64,000 nt of DNA from Mucilaginibacter sp. OK098 (GCF_900142915.1 NZ_FRCM01000007.1:62001-126000), one strand, 5' to 3'. Counted from the first letter of the stretch, positions 33,609 to 44,354 are shown. The notes: generated by a model not told the origin, from the letters alone. Made by a program: numbers and translations.

Positions 33609-33756
33609 GTTTGAGAAATTTCAGAATTCGGATGTTCGATTTCGGAATCAGAATTCAGAAAAAATAAAAGATCAAAGCAAAAAATAAAGAATCGAACATT
33701 CGACATTCAAAATAAACAAATCCGAAATCGAACATTCGAAATCCGAAATACTAACA
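33609..33756. repeat. Word-repeat hairpin element (ATGTTCGATTTCGGA type)
   Basis: CGGATGTTCGATTTCGGA on the left pairs with TCCGAAATCGAACATTCG on the right; further words ATCGAACATTCG and GAAATCCGAAATA follow. It fills the whole gap between adaptor and pump genes of one operon. Confidence 0.7.
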
Positions 33757-33757
33757 C

Positions 33758-36700
33758 ATGAATAAGTTCATAAAAAATATTCTTTCTTTCGCCCTCAAGA
33801 ACAGGTTCTTCATATTTTTTGTGACAGCACTGCTTGCAGTTGCCGGCTATATCAGCTTTAAAACAATAAGTATTGATGCTTTTCCTGATGTTACCAATAC
33901 GTCTGTTACCATAATTACCCAATGGCCCGGCAGAAGCGCCGAAGAAGTAGAAAAATTTGTTACCCGCCCAATTGAGATCGCCATGAATCCGGCGGAGAAA
34001 AAGACCAGTATCCGGTCGTCTTCGTTATTCGGTCTTTCCGTAGTAAAAATTACTTTTGATGATGAGGTTGATTATAATTCTGCGCGTTTACAGATTAACA
34101 ACCACATAAGCGATGCAAGTTTGCCGGATAATGTGAATCCTTCCATTGAGCCTCCTTATGGCCCTACCGGAGAGATCTACCGCTTTACCTTAACCAGTAA
34201 CCGCAGATCGGTAAGGGAGTTAAAAACTATTGAAGACTGGGTAGTTGACCGCGAGATCCGTGCCGTACCTGGCGTGGCTGATGTTAACAGCTTTGGCGGA
34301 GAAGTAAAAACTTACCAGATAACTATCAATCCGGCAAAAGCTGTTCAGTATAATGTTACACCATTACAGCTGTATGAGGCAGTGTCTAAAAGCAATGTAA
34401 ACGTGGGTGGTGATGTTATTGATCAAAACGGTCAGGCATATGTAGTGCGCGGCATTGGTTTGCTTAATAACATTGACGAAATAAAAAATATAGTTATAAA
34501 CAATATTAAAGGCACCCCAATATATGTAAAAACTATATCTGAAGTTACCGAGTCGGCCTTGCCGCGTTTGGGGCAGGTTGGCCGTGATAAAGATCCGGAT
34601 GTTGTTGAAGGCATTGTCGTAATGCGCAAAGGCGAAAATCCAAGCGAGGTTATCAAAAACCTAAAACTAAAGATCAATGAGCTTAACAATAAGATCTTAC
34701 CTGACGATGTTAAGCTAAAAACATTCTATGACCGTGAAACCCTGGTAAACTTTGCCACCGACACCGTTTTACATAACATGGCCGAAGGGATAATATTTGT
34801 TACAGTTATCGTATTCCTGTTTATGGCCGATTGGCGTACTACCTTAATTGTCTCGCTTATTATTCCGCTTGCCTTGCTTTTCGCCTTTATTTGTTTAAAG
34901 CTGAAGGGTATGTCGGCCAACCTTTTGTCGATGGGGGCGATAGACTTCGGGATCATCATTGACGGGGCCGTGGTGATGGTTGAGGGGATTTTTGTTGTAC
35001 TGGATCATAAAGCCAAAGAAGTTGGCATGGACAATTATAACAAAATGAGCAAGCTTGGTTTGATTAAAAAGGCTTGCCAGGTTAACGGTAAAGGGATCTT
35101 TTTTGCCAAGCTTATCATCATAACCGGCTTGTTGCCAATCTTTAGCTTTCAAAAAGTTGAAGGTAAAATGTTCTCACCATTAGCCTGGACCTTAAGTTTT
35201 GCTCTTTTAGGCGCTGTTATACTAACCTTTACATTTGTACCCGCCTTAGCCAGCGTATTACTGCGTAAGGATGTTAAGGAAAAACATAATGTGTTTGTAG
35301 AAGCCTTGACCAAAGGCGCCATGCGCTTTTATTCGGTATGCTTTAAAAGCAGGAGGCTAGTATTTCCAATTGCCATAATTGCCCTGGTAATTAGTTTAGG
35401 CTGCTTTAAATTTTTAGGAACTGAGTTTTTGCCTGAATTAAATGAGGGCGCCATATATGTGCGTGCAACCGGCCCGCTTAGCATTTCTTTAAAGGAATCA
35501 GTTAAAATGGCTAACGAGATGCGTAACATCTTCCTGAGCTTTGACGAGGTAAAACAGGTGATGTCACAAACCGGCAGGCCAAATGACGGCACCGATGCCA
35601 CCGGCTTTTATAATATTGAGTTCCATGTTGACATTTATCCTGAGGATCAGTGGAAGAGAAAGGAAACTAAAGAAGAGCTGATCCAACGGATGCAGGAAAA
35701 GTTAAAATTCTTCCCCGGTGTGGATATCAATTTCTCCCAGCCCATTTCTGATAACGTTGAGGAAGCGGTATCAGGAGTTAAAGGATCCATTGTAGTAAAA
35801 ATGTTTGGAGATGATTATCCTTATATTGAAAAACAGGAAGTTGGGATCTATAATATATTAAAAAGGGTAAATGGCATTACTGACCTTGGGATACTTCATA
35901 ATGTTGGTCAGCCCGAGTTACAGATAGACCTTAACCAGGAAGAAATGGCCCAATACGGTGTTACCGCCGCCGATGCCAATGCTGTAATTGAAACCGCTAT
36001 AGGTGGCAAAGCGGCGACACAAATTTATGAAGGTGAGCGCAAGTTCGATCTCCGGATCCGTTATCCTGAGGACTTCAGGGGCAACGAACTGTCTATCGGT
36101 GACCTCCGCGTACCAACGCTTAATAACAATACCGTACCGCTGCGTGAAATAGCGAGTATCAGAAAAACTACCGGCGTTAGTATGATCTATCGTGATGATC
36201 ATCATCGTTACGGGGCCATCAAATTTTCCATCCGTGGCCGCGATATGGGTAGCACCATTGAGGAAGCGCAGGATAAGGTAAATTCACAAATTAAACTACC
36301 TAAAGGATATAACCTGGAATGGGCCGGCGATTTTGAGAATCAGCAGCGCGCAACCAAAAGGTTAAGCCAGGCCGTGCCTATCAGCTTATTGATCATCTTT
36401 TTTATCCTGTTCATCCTGTTTGGAAATTTCAGAGATTCCCTGTTAGTGTTAAACAACGTACCATTTGCAATAATGGGTGGCATATTGGCACTGCTGATAA
36501 CCGGGGTTAACTTTAACATATCTGCAGGAATTGGGTTTATTGCCTTATTTGGGATCTGTGTGCAAAATGGGGTAATACTCATCACCAAGTTTAAAAGCAA
36601 CATTACCGAGCTAAAACATCATACCACCTGGACATCATTTGCAATAGCCCTAAAAGCAGGCGTTACAGATCGTTTACGCCCGGTGGTAATGACGGCCATG

Positions 36701-36895
36701 ATGGCAGCCATAGGCTTGTTACCGGCGGCTATGTCGCACGGAATAGGTTCTGAAGCATCCAAGCCATTGGCTATTGTGGTTATTGGCGGTTTGATAACCA
36801 ATACCATATTTAACCTGTTCGTCTTTCCTATTGTGTTCTTCTGGTCGTACCGCAAAAGAGTTGAAAGCGGCGTAGTGATCAGGAATAAAAATTGA
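33758..36895 (+). CDS. Heavy-metal efflux RND transporter, CzcA-like
   Basis: 1045-residue inner-membrane proton-driven pump of the HME-RND group. Twelve membrane segments lie in two halves, split by two large periplasmic loops. Landmarks are SIDAFPDVTNTSV (39-51), QWPGRSAEEVEKFVTRPIE and PYGPTGEIYRFTL. Segment 4 reads DFGIIIDGAVVMVEG (396-410). That DFG-x3-DG form is typical of the divalent-cation (Zn, Co, Cd, Ni) pumps, rather than the Cu/Ag type with GAMVDA. Metal choice is inferred from this motif alone. Third gene of the operon, controlled presumably by the two-component pair upstream. Confidence 0.94.
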   Translation: MNKFIKNILSFALKNRFFIFFVTALLAVAGYISFKTISIDAFPDVTNTSVTIITQWPGRSAEEVEKFVTRPIEIAMNPAEKKTSIRSSSLFGLSVVKITFDDEVDYNSARLQINNHISDASLPDNVNPSIEPPYGPTGEIYRFTLTSNRRSVRELKTIEDWVVDREIRAVPGVADVNSFGGEVKTYQITINPAKAVQYNVTPLQLYEAVSKSNVNVGGDVIDQNGQAYVVRGIGLLNNIDEIKNIVINNIKGTPIYVKTISEVTESALPRLGQVGRDKDPDVVEGIVVMRKGENPSEVIKNLKLKINELNNKILPDDVKLKTFYDRETLVNFATDTVLHNMAEGIIFVTVIVFLFMADWRTTLIVSLIIPLALLFAFICLKLKGMSANLLSMGAIDFGIIIDGAVVMVEGIFVVLDHKAKEVGMDNYNKMSKLGLIKKACQVNGKGIFFAKLIIITGLLPIFSFQKVEGKMFSPLAWTLSFALLGAVILTFTFVPALASVLLRKDVKEKHNVFVEALTKGAMRFYSVCFKSRRLVFPIAIIALVISLGCFKFLGTEFLPELNEGAIYVRATGPLSISLKESVKMANEMRNIFLSFDEVKQVMSQTGRPNDGTDATGFYNIEFHVDIYPEDQWKRKETKEELIQRMQEKLKFFPGVDINFSQPISDNVEEAVSGVKGSIVVKMFGDDYPYIEKQEVGIYNILKRVNGITDLGILHNVGQPELQIDLNQEEMAQYGVTAADANAVIETAIGGKAATQIYEGERKFDLRIRYPEDFRGNELSIGDLRVPTLNNNTVPLREIASIRKTTGVSMIYRDDHHRYGAIKFSIRGRDMGSTIEEAQDKVNSQIKLPKGYNLEWAGDFENQQRATKRLSQAVPISLLIIFFILFILFGNFRDSLLVLNNVPFAIMGGILALLITGVNFNISAGIGFIALFGICVQNGVILITKFKSNITELKHHTTWTSFAIALKAGVTDRLRPVVMTAMMAAIGLLPAAMSHGIGSEASKPLAIVVIGGLITNTIFNLFVFPIVFFWSYRKRVESGVVIRNKN

Positions 36896-36970
36896 CATTA
36901 ATACCCCTAGTTTATATTGATGTGTCTAAGGTGGTGCAGCGAAAGCTGCACTATCCGGAGACAGATTTTT

Positions 36971-37005
36971 GGAAAAGTCCGAAAGTCGGGAAAGTCAGTA
37001 AGAAG
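36971..37005. repeat. Word-repeat element (GAAAGTCGGG type)
   Basis: AAAGTCCGAAAGTCGGGAAA shares its words with 2524-2562 and 49530-49648. A second short run, CAATGACTAATGGCACAATG followed by ACCAATGAC, follows at 37030-37059. Confidence 0.5.
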
Positions 37006-37057
37006 CTGCAGTAGAATTCACCATTTTACCAATGACTAATGGCACAATGACCAATGA

Positions 37058-37339
37058 CTACTCTACACTAACCGTTAATCCTTCCTGCTGAAGGATCTTG
37101 CGGTAAACTTCCACTTCGGTAAATGAGCCCTCAAGTATGGCGCATTTTCCTTCGTTATGCACCTTCCATGCAATCTTTTCAGCTTGCGATTCAGAATAAT
37201 CCAGGTACTTCATCATGCAAAAAATAACATGGTCAAAGGTATTATGGTCGTCATTCCATAAAATAAGGCGGTGCATTTCTTTAAGTCCCGCTAATATCTC
37301 CTCAAGGGTGAGGGTTTCTTCCTGTATTTCAGTTGGCAT
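37058..37339 (-). CDS. clpS: ATP-dependent Clp protease adaptor ClpS
   Basis: Delivers N-degron substrates to ClpAP-type proteases in the cytoplasm. The ATG at 37339 (MPTEIQEETL) is chosen over a TTG at 37351, giving 93 residues. Signature stretches are LILWNDDHNTFDHVI (NDD binding-pocket motif) and AEKIAWKVHNEGKCAILEG. It stands alone, convergent with the efflux operon and divergent from the Gly-rich protein gene. Confidence 0.93.
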   Translation of the reverse strand: MPTEIQEETLTLEEILAGLKEMHRLILWNDDHNTFDHVIFCMMKYLDYSESQAEKIAWKVHNEGKCAILEGSFTEVEVYRKILQQEGLTVSVE

Positions 37340-37423
37340 ACGTAACCACAAAATTACTCAAAAACTATAATAAACTAGCTAAAATAATGTTCTATTGGCG
37401 TTTAAAGCAGTAATTTTATTTTC

Positions 37424-38266
37424 ATGAAAGCATACCTCCCCTACTTTGCCTTTGTTGCAATTATTCAATTAAGCGCCATAAATTCAAGCTGCGCCCAATC
37501 AATACCTACCGGGACATTGCAGGCCCCTCCCTCTAATATTGTTATTGATGGCTCCATTAAGGAATGGGGCGACAGCCTGCGGTATTATAATACCGAAAAG
37601 CGGATTAATTATGCCCTTGCCAATGATAAAGATAACCTGTACATGGCCATCCGCGTTAATGACAGATCAGAACAGGCCCGGATCTTAAGAGCGGGTATTA
37701 CATTAAGCATCAACACAAAAGGTAAAAAAAAGGAAAGCTACAGCATTACCTTTCCGCTTAACACCAGCGGAAACAGCACCCCGCTTAACCTGCAAAAAGA
37801 CGACAACGGCGACATATCCAAGCAGGACCATGATGCGTTAATGCAAGCCGTGCTTACAGTATTAAGAGGCATAAAAGTTGAAGGTTTTAAAGATATTGAA
37901 GGCGATATGATAACTACCAGCAACACTTACGGCATTAAAACAGCCATTGATTATGATGATAAGGATTATCTTATTTGCGAGGCTGTCATCCCTTTAAAAC
38001 TTTTCCATGCCGATGATGCTTCAAAAACCGAGTGGGCATTCAACTTTAAAATTAATGGCATAACCAGGCCGGCAACACCCGAGGGTGAAGGTCAGGAAGG
38101 CGGTCGCGGTGGAAGAGGTGGCGGGGGTGGTGGTCGCGGAGGCCGTGGCGGTGGTGGTGGCAGAGGCGGCCGGGGTGGCGCTGGTGGTGCCGGAGCAAGT
38201 TCAACAGATCGCAGCGCACTATTTAAATCGGAAGATTTTTGGGAGAAGTTTTATTTGGCAAAGTAA
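37424..38266 (+). CDS. Exported protein with Arg/Gly-repeat C-terminal region
   Basis: 280 residues. A signal peptide (about 1-24) is followed by a domain resembling CBM9/DOMON-type families: NIVIDGSIKEWGDSLRYYNT, DKDNLYMAIRVNDRS and LICEAVIPLKLF. From about 222 to 258 comes a low-complexity run of Gly-Gly-Arg units (GGRGGRGGGGGGRGG type), then a short tail ending DFWEKFYLAK. A secreted RGG-like repeat is unusual in bacteria. The DNA (38097-38200) is a GGTGGC/GGCCGT-rich repeat likely to vary by slippage. Function is unknown; sugar or haem binding by the first domain is only a family-level guess. Confidence 0.75.
   Translation: MKAYLPYFAFVAIIQLSAINSSCAQSIPTGTLQAPPSNIVIDGSIKEWGDSLRYYNTEKRINYALANDKDNLYMAIRVNDRSEQARILRAGITLSINTKGKKKESYSITFPLNTSGNSTPLNLQKDDNGDISKQDHDALMQAVLTVLRGIKVEGFKDIEGDMITTSNTYGIKTAIDYDDKDYLICEAVIPLKLFHADDASKTEWAFNFKINGITRPATPEGEGQEGGRGGRGGGGGGRGGRGGGGGRGGRGGAGGAGASSTDRSALFKSEDFWEKFYLAK
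38097..38200. repeat. In-gene GGTGGC-rich simple repeat
   Basis: Repeated Gly/Arg codons (GGTGGCGGGGGTGGTGGTCG and similar) within the exported protein gene. G-rich on the coding strand, so it could also form G-quadruplex structure. Confidence 0.7.
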
Positions 38267-38294
38267 CCTTCAATCCTGCTAAAGAAGAGAGAAA

Positions 38295-38759
38295 TTAAAC
38301 ATCCATTACATTTAATGTAAACCTGACTTTGTTTTTTGAAACAGCGTTGTTTTTATGATAAAAACGAATGGCGCTTTCATTAAAAATAGGTGTTTGCCAT
38401 TGTATATTTATGCCTTTTTTAGCGATAGCAACTTCACGTAATTTTTCAATAATAACGGTTCCGATACCATTTCCCCTGGTTTCGTTTTTAAGATAAAGGC
38501 AATCCATATACATAAAATCGGCAGCGTCCCATGTTGAAAAGTCAAACGTAAAGGATACAAAACCGTTTAAACAGCCGTCCTGTTCAACCACCCAGCAGTT
38601 TAATTTTACGGGTTCGTTAAACAAAGCTTTTTCAAGTTTTTCTTTCTTATTTGATGGATCAAAAGCTGCTTGCTCATAATCGGCATGTTCCTGCATCAGG
38701 ATCAATAAGCTATCAAGGTCGCCCTTATTAACAGGCCTTATTATATAATTTGCTTTCAC
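38295..38759 (-). CDS. GNAT family N-acetyltransferase
   Basis: 154 residues with the GNAT fold: motif C/D IRPVNKGDLDSLLILMQEHA at the start, VSFTFDFSTWDAADFMYMDC strand region, and the acetyl-CoA loop LKNETRGNGIGTVIIEKLRE (about 90-109, RGNGIG). It resembles diamine or small-molecule acetyltransferases, but the substrate is not clear. Its start overlaps the end of the LysR gene by 4 bp, so the regulator and the acetyltransferase are co-transcribed. Confidence 0.9.
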   Translation of the reverse strand: MKANYIIRPVNKGDLDSLLILMQEHADYEQAAFDPSNKKEKLEKALFNEPVKLNCWVVEQDGCLNGFVSFTFDFSTWDAADFMYMDCLYLKNETRGNGIGTVIIEKLREVAIAKKGINIQWQTPIFNESAIRFYHKNNAVSKNKVRFTLNVMDV

Positions 38760-39643
38760 TTTAAAAGCTCCTCTTTCAAGTTATTAATAAATTCAATGAT
38801 GTATTTTTTTCCGGTATCTTCATGGCGGATAGCGGCATAATGCGTACGGATAAGCCCCTTTTGCCCGATAGGCAATAAAGTTAGTTCAGCCGAAGCCGTA
38901 AAAGGCTTAAGCGCCCATTTAGGCATAGCCATGATCCCCATACCTGCCTTAACCATTTCAAGCGCTACCTCTGTAAGCGGTATTGCCATTATATTTCCAG
39001 GCTCTTTTTGGTGGAGCTTTAAAAAGTGCTGGTAAACGGTAACCGTATCTAATGGGTAGGAATGGATGATAAGTGTTTGACCTGCTATATCTTCTGCACT
39101 TAAATATTTTTTATTTGCCAAAGGGTGGCCCGTTGGCAATACAGCCAATACTTCGTCTTTAAACAGTTCAATATATTTAATGCTTTTATCAGGCCATGGG
39201 TCTGAAGTGATGCCCAGGTCCAATTCATTATCGAGCAGTTTTTGCAAAGGTTTATGGGTAGCCTCCATTACGATTTTTATATCCAGCCGGGGATACAGCA
39301 ATTTCATTTTTACCATAAAAGCCGGCAGCCAATGATAGCTGGTATAACATTCCGTACTGATCCGAATAGCACCTGCGTGGCCGATCCTGAGGTCGCTGAT
39401 CTTTTCATTAGCCAGGTCAATCTCCGCCAGCACTTTGGTAGCTGTCTCATACAGTATTTTGCCTTCCTCCGTAAGGATCCATTGGTTTTTCGTGCGGTAA
39501 AATAGCTTGACACCTAACCGCTCTTCAATATCACGAAGCTGGTGACTAACCGCCGATTGGGTAAGAAACAACTTGTCTAACGATCTTGTGATCCCTTTCT
39601 CATCAGCAATGGTTTTAATCATCCGTAAGTGTCTTATCTCCAT
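38756..39643 (-). CDS. LysR family transcriptional regulator
   Basis: 295 residues. The N-terminal winged helix has LFLTQSAVSHQLRDIEERLG (about 25-44) and LFYRTKNQWILTEEG; from about 90 a periplasmic-binding-like effector domain follows. The helix-turn-helix looks MetR-like, though the ligand is unknown. It is divergent from a rhodanese gene (126 bp apart), the usual place for LysR control, and co-transcribed with a GNAT gene. A sulfur-linked role is a guess from the rhodanese neighbour. Confidence 0.93.
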   Translation of the reverse strand: MEIRHLRMIKTIADEKGITRSLDKLFLTQSAVSHQLRDIEERLGVKLFYRTKNQWILTEEGKILYETATKVLAEIDLANEKISDLRIGHAGAIRISTECYTSYHWLPAFMVKMKLLYPRLDIKIVMEATHKPLQKLLDNELDLGITSDPWPDKSIKYIELFKDEVLAVLPTGHPLANKKYLSAEDIAGQTLIIHSYPLDTVTVYQHFLKLHQKEPGNIMAIPLTEVALEMVKAGMGIMAMPKWALKPFTASAELTLLPIGQKGLIRTHYAAIRHEDTGKKYIIEFINNLKEELLK

Positions 39644-39738
39644 CAGGTAAAAATAGCTTGTTACTTTTAATTAAAACAATGTGTTTTATTCATGTGCAAA
39701 TGCAATACATCTCATATAAAATTAAGCTTAACCGACCC

Positions 39739-39746
39739 TACTTTTG
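39739..39746 (+). promoter_or_regulatory. -7 box of the rhodanese gene
   Basis: TACTTTTG matches TAnnTTTG, 24 bp before the ATG. Confidence 0.45.
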
Positions 39747-39769
39747 GAGAGAATAAAAAATATTAAATC

Positions 39770-40162
39770 ATGAAAACAGCAATTGAACATTACCAAAACA
39801 AATTATCTTTTGAAATGGACCCGTCTGATCTGTTTAGCTCACTTGAAGCCGGCGAACAGGTAGTTGTTATTGATACCCGCAAATCTTTCGGCTTTGAACG
39901 CGAACATATACCCGGAGCCATAAACCTCCCTCACCGCGAAATGAACGGGCAAACTACAGCGGGTTTCGATAAAAATCTCATTTATGTAACTTATTGCGAT
40001 GGCATTGGCTGTAATGCCTCTACCCGCGGGGCACTTAATATGGCCAAACTCGGCTTTAATGTGCGTGAGCTGATTGGAGGCATTGAGTGGTGGAAGTTTG
40101 ACGGTTATGCAACCGAGGGGCAAGAACAAAAAGCAGGGCTTCAAATTCAATGCGCCTGCTAA
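39770..40162 (+). CDS. Rhodanese-like domain protein
   Basis: Single rhodanese domain, 130 residues, cytosolic. VVVIDTRKSFGFEREHIPGA is the CH2A-type entry motif and CNASTR (81-86) the active-site loop with Cys81; a second Cys76 lies before it (YCDGIG). Such proteins carry a persulfide sulfur to an acceptor. The end, GLQIQCAC, adds two more cysteines. Divergent LysR gene suggests regulated expression. Confidence 0.92.
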   Translation: MKTAIEHYQNKLSFEMDPSDLFSSLEAGEQVVVIDTRKSFGFEREHIPGAINLPHREMNGQTTAGFDKNLIYVTYCDGIGCNASTRGALNMAKLGFNVRELIGGIEWWKFDGYATEGQEQKAGLQIQCAC

Positions 40163-40212
40163 TTATAAAAACAACTTTAATTTTTAACCCGGATCAGTTC
40201 TTTAAACTATAA

Positions 40213-40255
40213 GAGGCGGTAATTACAGATATATTTCTACCGTAATTACCGCCTC
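40213..40255. terminator. 14-bp perfect stem-loop between convergent genes
   Basis: GAGGCGGTAATTAC and GTAATTACCGCCTC are exact reverse complements with a 15-nt loop. It lies between the convergent rhodanese and hydrolase genes. No long T-run follows, so terminator activity is likely but not certain. Confidence 0.6.
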
Positions 40256-40344
40256 CCAAAAGTTGAATGTAAGAGTGACCAATAAGAATTTTATAATTCC
40301 ACCAACCTGTTAATCAATTCATCCGCACATCAAAAATCCGCACA

Positions 40345-42219
40345 TCATTCCACAACCCTAACCTTCAAAAAACTTGGATTAGCTTTTGAGGTATAAACAC
40401 GATGTGTAGCAGTTTTAAAAGCGGTGCTGTCGCATTTCATAATATCAACAAAGGTTTGCGGGTTCCGGTCAATAAGCGGGAACCAGGTACTTTGTACCTG
40501 CACCATTATCTTGTGGCCCTTTTTAAAGGTATGCAATACATCCTGCAGCTCCCAGTTTACCGGGGTAACTTTGCCAGGCGTAAAAGGCTCAGGCTTTTCA
40601 ATTGAGTTTCGGTATTTGCCGCGCATGGGCTCGCTACGTACCATTTGCTGATAACCGGCCATTTTTATATCCTTACCGGTAAATTTATTATTTGTAGCTG
40701 TATCAGGGTAAACGTCTAAAACCTTCACTACAAAATCAGCATCGGTACCCGTGGTTGACACTTTCAGGTTTGCCCAGATGTTACCAGCTATGGTTACATC
40801 GCTGGCAAGCACATCTGTAGTATAGCTTAAAACATCCTTACGATCAGCTAAAAACCGCTGATCGGCTGTCATGTATTCGCGGTCCATGTCCATGCTTTTA
40901 TGGTCAAGGAATGGCACCGGGCTGTTTGGATCAGATACATATTCGTCATAGCTATCTTTTCCGGTAGCCGGCGCGCTGAACGACAACTTACCACCGGGTA
41001 ATAAGTACAATTGTTTTTCCAGTGTTTCTTTTGGCGGCCAGGTTTTGTATGTTTTCCATTTATTTCCCCCCGTTTCAAATGTATTAATCGGGGCAATGCT
41101 CAAATCTGTACCTTTCAGGTAATGACTGAAAAATTTAAATTCAATATCATTCCTGTAATATGGGCCTGTAGGTCCGCCAAAGTCAACATCGCCTAAATGG
41201 TCGCCATCTCCGCGAGCCCAGCCACCATGTACCCAAGGGCCCATTGTAAAATATATTGGCGTTTTAGGGTTTTGTTTTACCAGTGTTTTATAAGTATTTA
41301 TAGCGCCATAAAGATCTTCGGCATCATACCATCCACCGGTAACTAATACAGCTGTTTTTATATCGTGCAGGTGATACAACACATTCCGGTCTTTCCAGTG
41401 CTGATCATAATCCGGGTGATCCATCATTTCATTCCACAGGCGGATCGTATCTTTATAATATTTGTCGTTCGTGTTTTTCATCGGCCCCATCTTCATAAAA
41501 AAGTCGTAGCCGTCTTCAGTGCCTGGGTTAAACCTACCGCCCCTGCGCTGGGTTGGTTTATCGTCCTGCCTGTTGGTAAAACCAGGATAAAAACCAAAGT
41601 TAGCCACTAAAAAGAATGCGCCATTATGCCAGCCATCATCACGCCATAAGTCGGCAATAGGAGCCTGCGGCGATGCAGCCACCAATGCCGGATGGCGGCT
41701 CAACAATGCGGTTGTGGTATAAAAGCCAGGATACGAAATACCCCAAACACCCACTTTGCCGTTATTATTCTTTACGTTTTTTAGCAGCCAGTCTATAGTA
41801 TCGTAGGTATCGGTGCCTTCATCAACAACATTCTTATCAGAGTGATCTTCCTTTTCAGGCGTCATCTCTTCATAAATACCCTCGCTCATCCAACGACCGC
41901 GAACATCCTGGTACACAAAAATATAGCCGTCGTGCAAAAACGCTGGCGACGGACCAAGGCTGCCTTTATACTTATCTGCACCGTATGGAGCAACGCTGTA
42001 ACAGGTACGGTCCATCATAAACGGATATTTCTTTGTTGAGTCCTTTGGCACATAAACCGAGGTAAAAAGTTTCTTACCATCCCGCATCGGGATCTCGTAC
42101 TCAAACTTGGTATAGTTTTCTTTTACATAAGCAGCATCGGGATTATTACCACCCGGTTGTGCTACAGAGATTAAAGCTAAAAGCGTAAAGCATAAAGCGG
42201 AGAGTATAAATTTCTTCAT
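40345..42219 (-). CDS. Secreted CocE/NonD family serine hydrolase
   Basis: 624 residues with a signal peptide (1-21). The alpha/beta-hydrolase core (about 38-330) has the nucleophile elbow GVWGISYPGFYT with Ser162, plus MDRTCYSVAPYG and GYIFVYQDVRGRW. The C-terminal PepX_C jelly-roll (about 375-610) is typical of this group (TYKTWPPKETLEKQLYL, VAGNIWANLKVSTTGTDADF type strands). Relatives include cocaine esterase, alpha-amino-acid ester hydrolases (cephalosporin acylases) and X-Pro dipeptidyl peptidases. Substrate is not fixed by sequence. Single gene with its own upstream region. Confidence 0.92.
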   Translation of the reverse strand: MKKFILSALCFTLLALISVAQPGGNNPDAAYVKENYTKFEYEIPMRDGKKLFTSVYVPKDSTKKYPFMMDRTCYSVAPYGADKYKGSLGPSPAFLHDGYIFVYQDVRGRWMSEGIYEEMTPEKEDHSDKNVVDEGTDTYDTIDWLLKNVKNNNGKVGVWGISYPGFYTTTALLSRHPALVAASPQAPIADLWRDDGWHNGAFFLVANFGFYPGFTNRQDDKPTQRRGGRFNPGTEDGYDFFMKMGPMKNTNDKYYKDTIRLWNEMMDHPDYDQHWKDRNVLYHLHDIKTAVLVTGGWYDAEDLYGAINTYKTLVKQNPKTPIYFTMGPWVHGGWARGDGDHLGDVDFGGPTGPYYRNDIEFKFFSHYLKGTDLSIAPINTFETGGNKWKTYKTWPPKETLEKQLYLLPGGKLSFSAPATGKDSYDEYVSDPNSPVPFLDHKSMDMDREYMTADQRFLADRKDVLSYTTDVLASDVTIAGNIWANLKVSTTGTDADFVVKVLDVYPDTATNNKFTGKDIKMAGYQQMVRSEPMRGKYRNSIEKPEPFTPGKVTPVNWELQDVLHTFKKGHKIMVQVQSTWFPLIDRNPQTFVDIMKCDSTAFKTATHRVYTSKANPSFLKVRVVE

Positions 42220-42302
42220 TAGTCAGTTATTACCCTCTAAAAGTACATAATAAAATAAAAAAGATAATTAAAATGAGTTGTCTTTATAAAATCGTTACTG
42301 AA

Positions 42303-42407
42303 GTTGGGTGGGCGGGTAGTTCTGAACCGGGATTTATGGGATTAAAAGATGAGAGGATTTCACCTGGATCCATCCTCAAATCCCAAAATCAAGCGAATCA
42401 TGGTTCA
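42303..42407. repeat. Imperfect inverted repeat (GTTCTGAACCGGGATTTATG)
   Basis: GAACCGGGATTTATGGGATT on the left faces ATCCTCAAATCCCAAAATC and ATGGTTC on the right. Similar elements are frequent in Bacteroidota intergenic DNA. Confidence 0.5.
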
Positions 42408-42416
42408 AAAAAAATT

Positions 42417-42450
42417 AAAAAAAAATCCCCGGCCAAACAGCCAGGGATCT
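42417..42450 (-). terminator. Intrinsic terminator of atpDC
   Basis: On the minus strand ATCCCTGGC and GCCGGGGAT pair around TGTTTG, followed by a run of nine T residues. It lies 26 bp past the atpC stop codon. Confidence 0.85.
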
Positions 42451-42475
42451 CTTAAATATCAATTAGACGAAATAA

Positions 42476-42730
42476 TTATTTTTGCTGAATACCTTCGGCT
42501 AAAATAACAACCTTATTGTTTGATGCTTCAACAACACCGCCTTTTATAAACAATGTTTCTTCTTTGCCTGCGTTGCCGCCACGGATAGTTACCTTGCCAT
42601 CTTCTAAAGTAGAGATGATAGGCGCGTGATGGTTCAGGATCTCAAAAAATCCCAAAGTACCAGGAAGGGTTACCGAGGTAGCCTCGCCTTCGTAAACTGT
42701 TTTATCGGGAGTAAGAATTTCTAATGTCAT
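42476..42730 (-). CDS. atpC: ATP synthase epsilon subunit (short form)
   Basis: Regulatory stalk subunit of F1. ATG at 42730 (MTLEILTPDKTVYEGEATSV) is preferred to a TTG at 42745. The beta-sandwich domain is complete (LPGTLGFFEILNHHAPIIST, FIKGGVVEASNNKVVILAE), but the C-terminal helical hairpin of long forms is missing, as is usual in Bacteroidota. It follows atpD after a 100-bp word-repeat gap. The other ATP synthase genes are not in the window. Confidence 0.93.
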   Translation of the reverse strand: MTLEILTPDKTVYEGEATSVTLPGTLGFFEILNHHAPIISTLEDGKVTIRGGNAGKEETLFIKGGVVEASNNKVVILAEGIQQK

Positions 42731-42732
42731 TT

Positions 42733-42845
42733 TGTTGATGTGCAAATGTGCGTATATGCAAATGTGCGAATTATGTTAATGATTGAATTTGCAAACGTGC
42801 AGATCGCTTTTTATTCGCACATCTGCACATCCCCGCATCCGCACA
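42733..42845. repeat. Word-repeat hairpin between atpD and atpC (GTGCAAATGTGCG type)
   Basis: GATGTGCAAATGTGCG pairs with CGCACATCTGCACATC with one mismatch. Related words CCGCACATC recur at 40322-40345, after the hydrolase gene. Confidence 0.7.

Positions 42846-44354
<1,509 letters not shown>

Noticed and set aside
33758-36895. Naming the RND pump CusA (Cu/Ag)
   Set aside because: Segment 4 has DFG-x3-DG instead of the GAMVDA type expected for Cu/Ag pumps.
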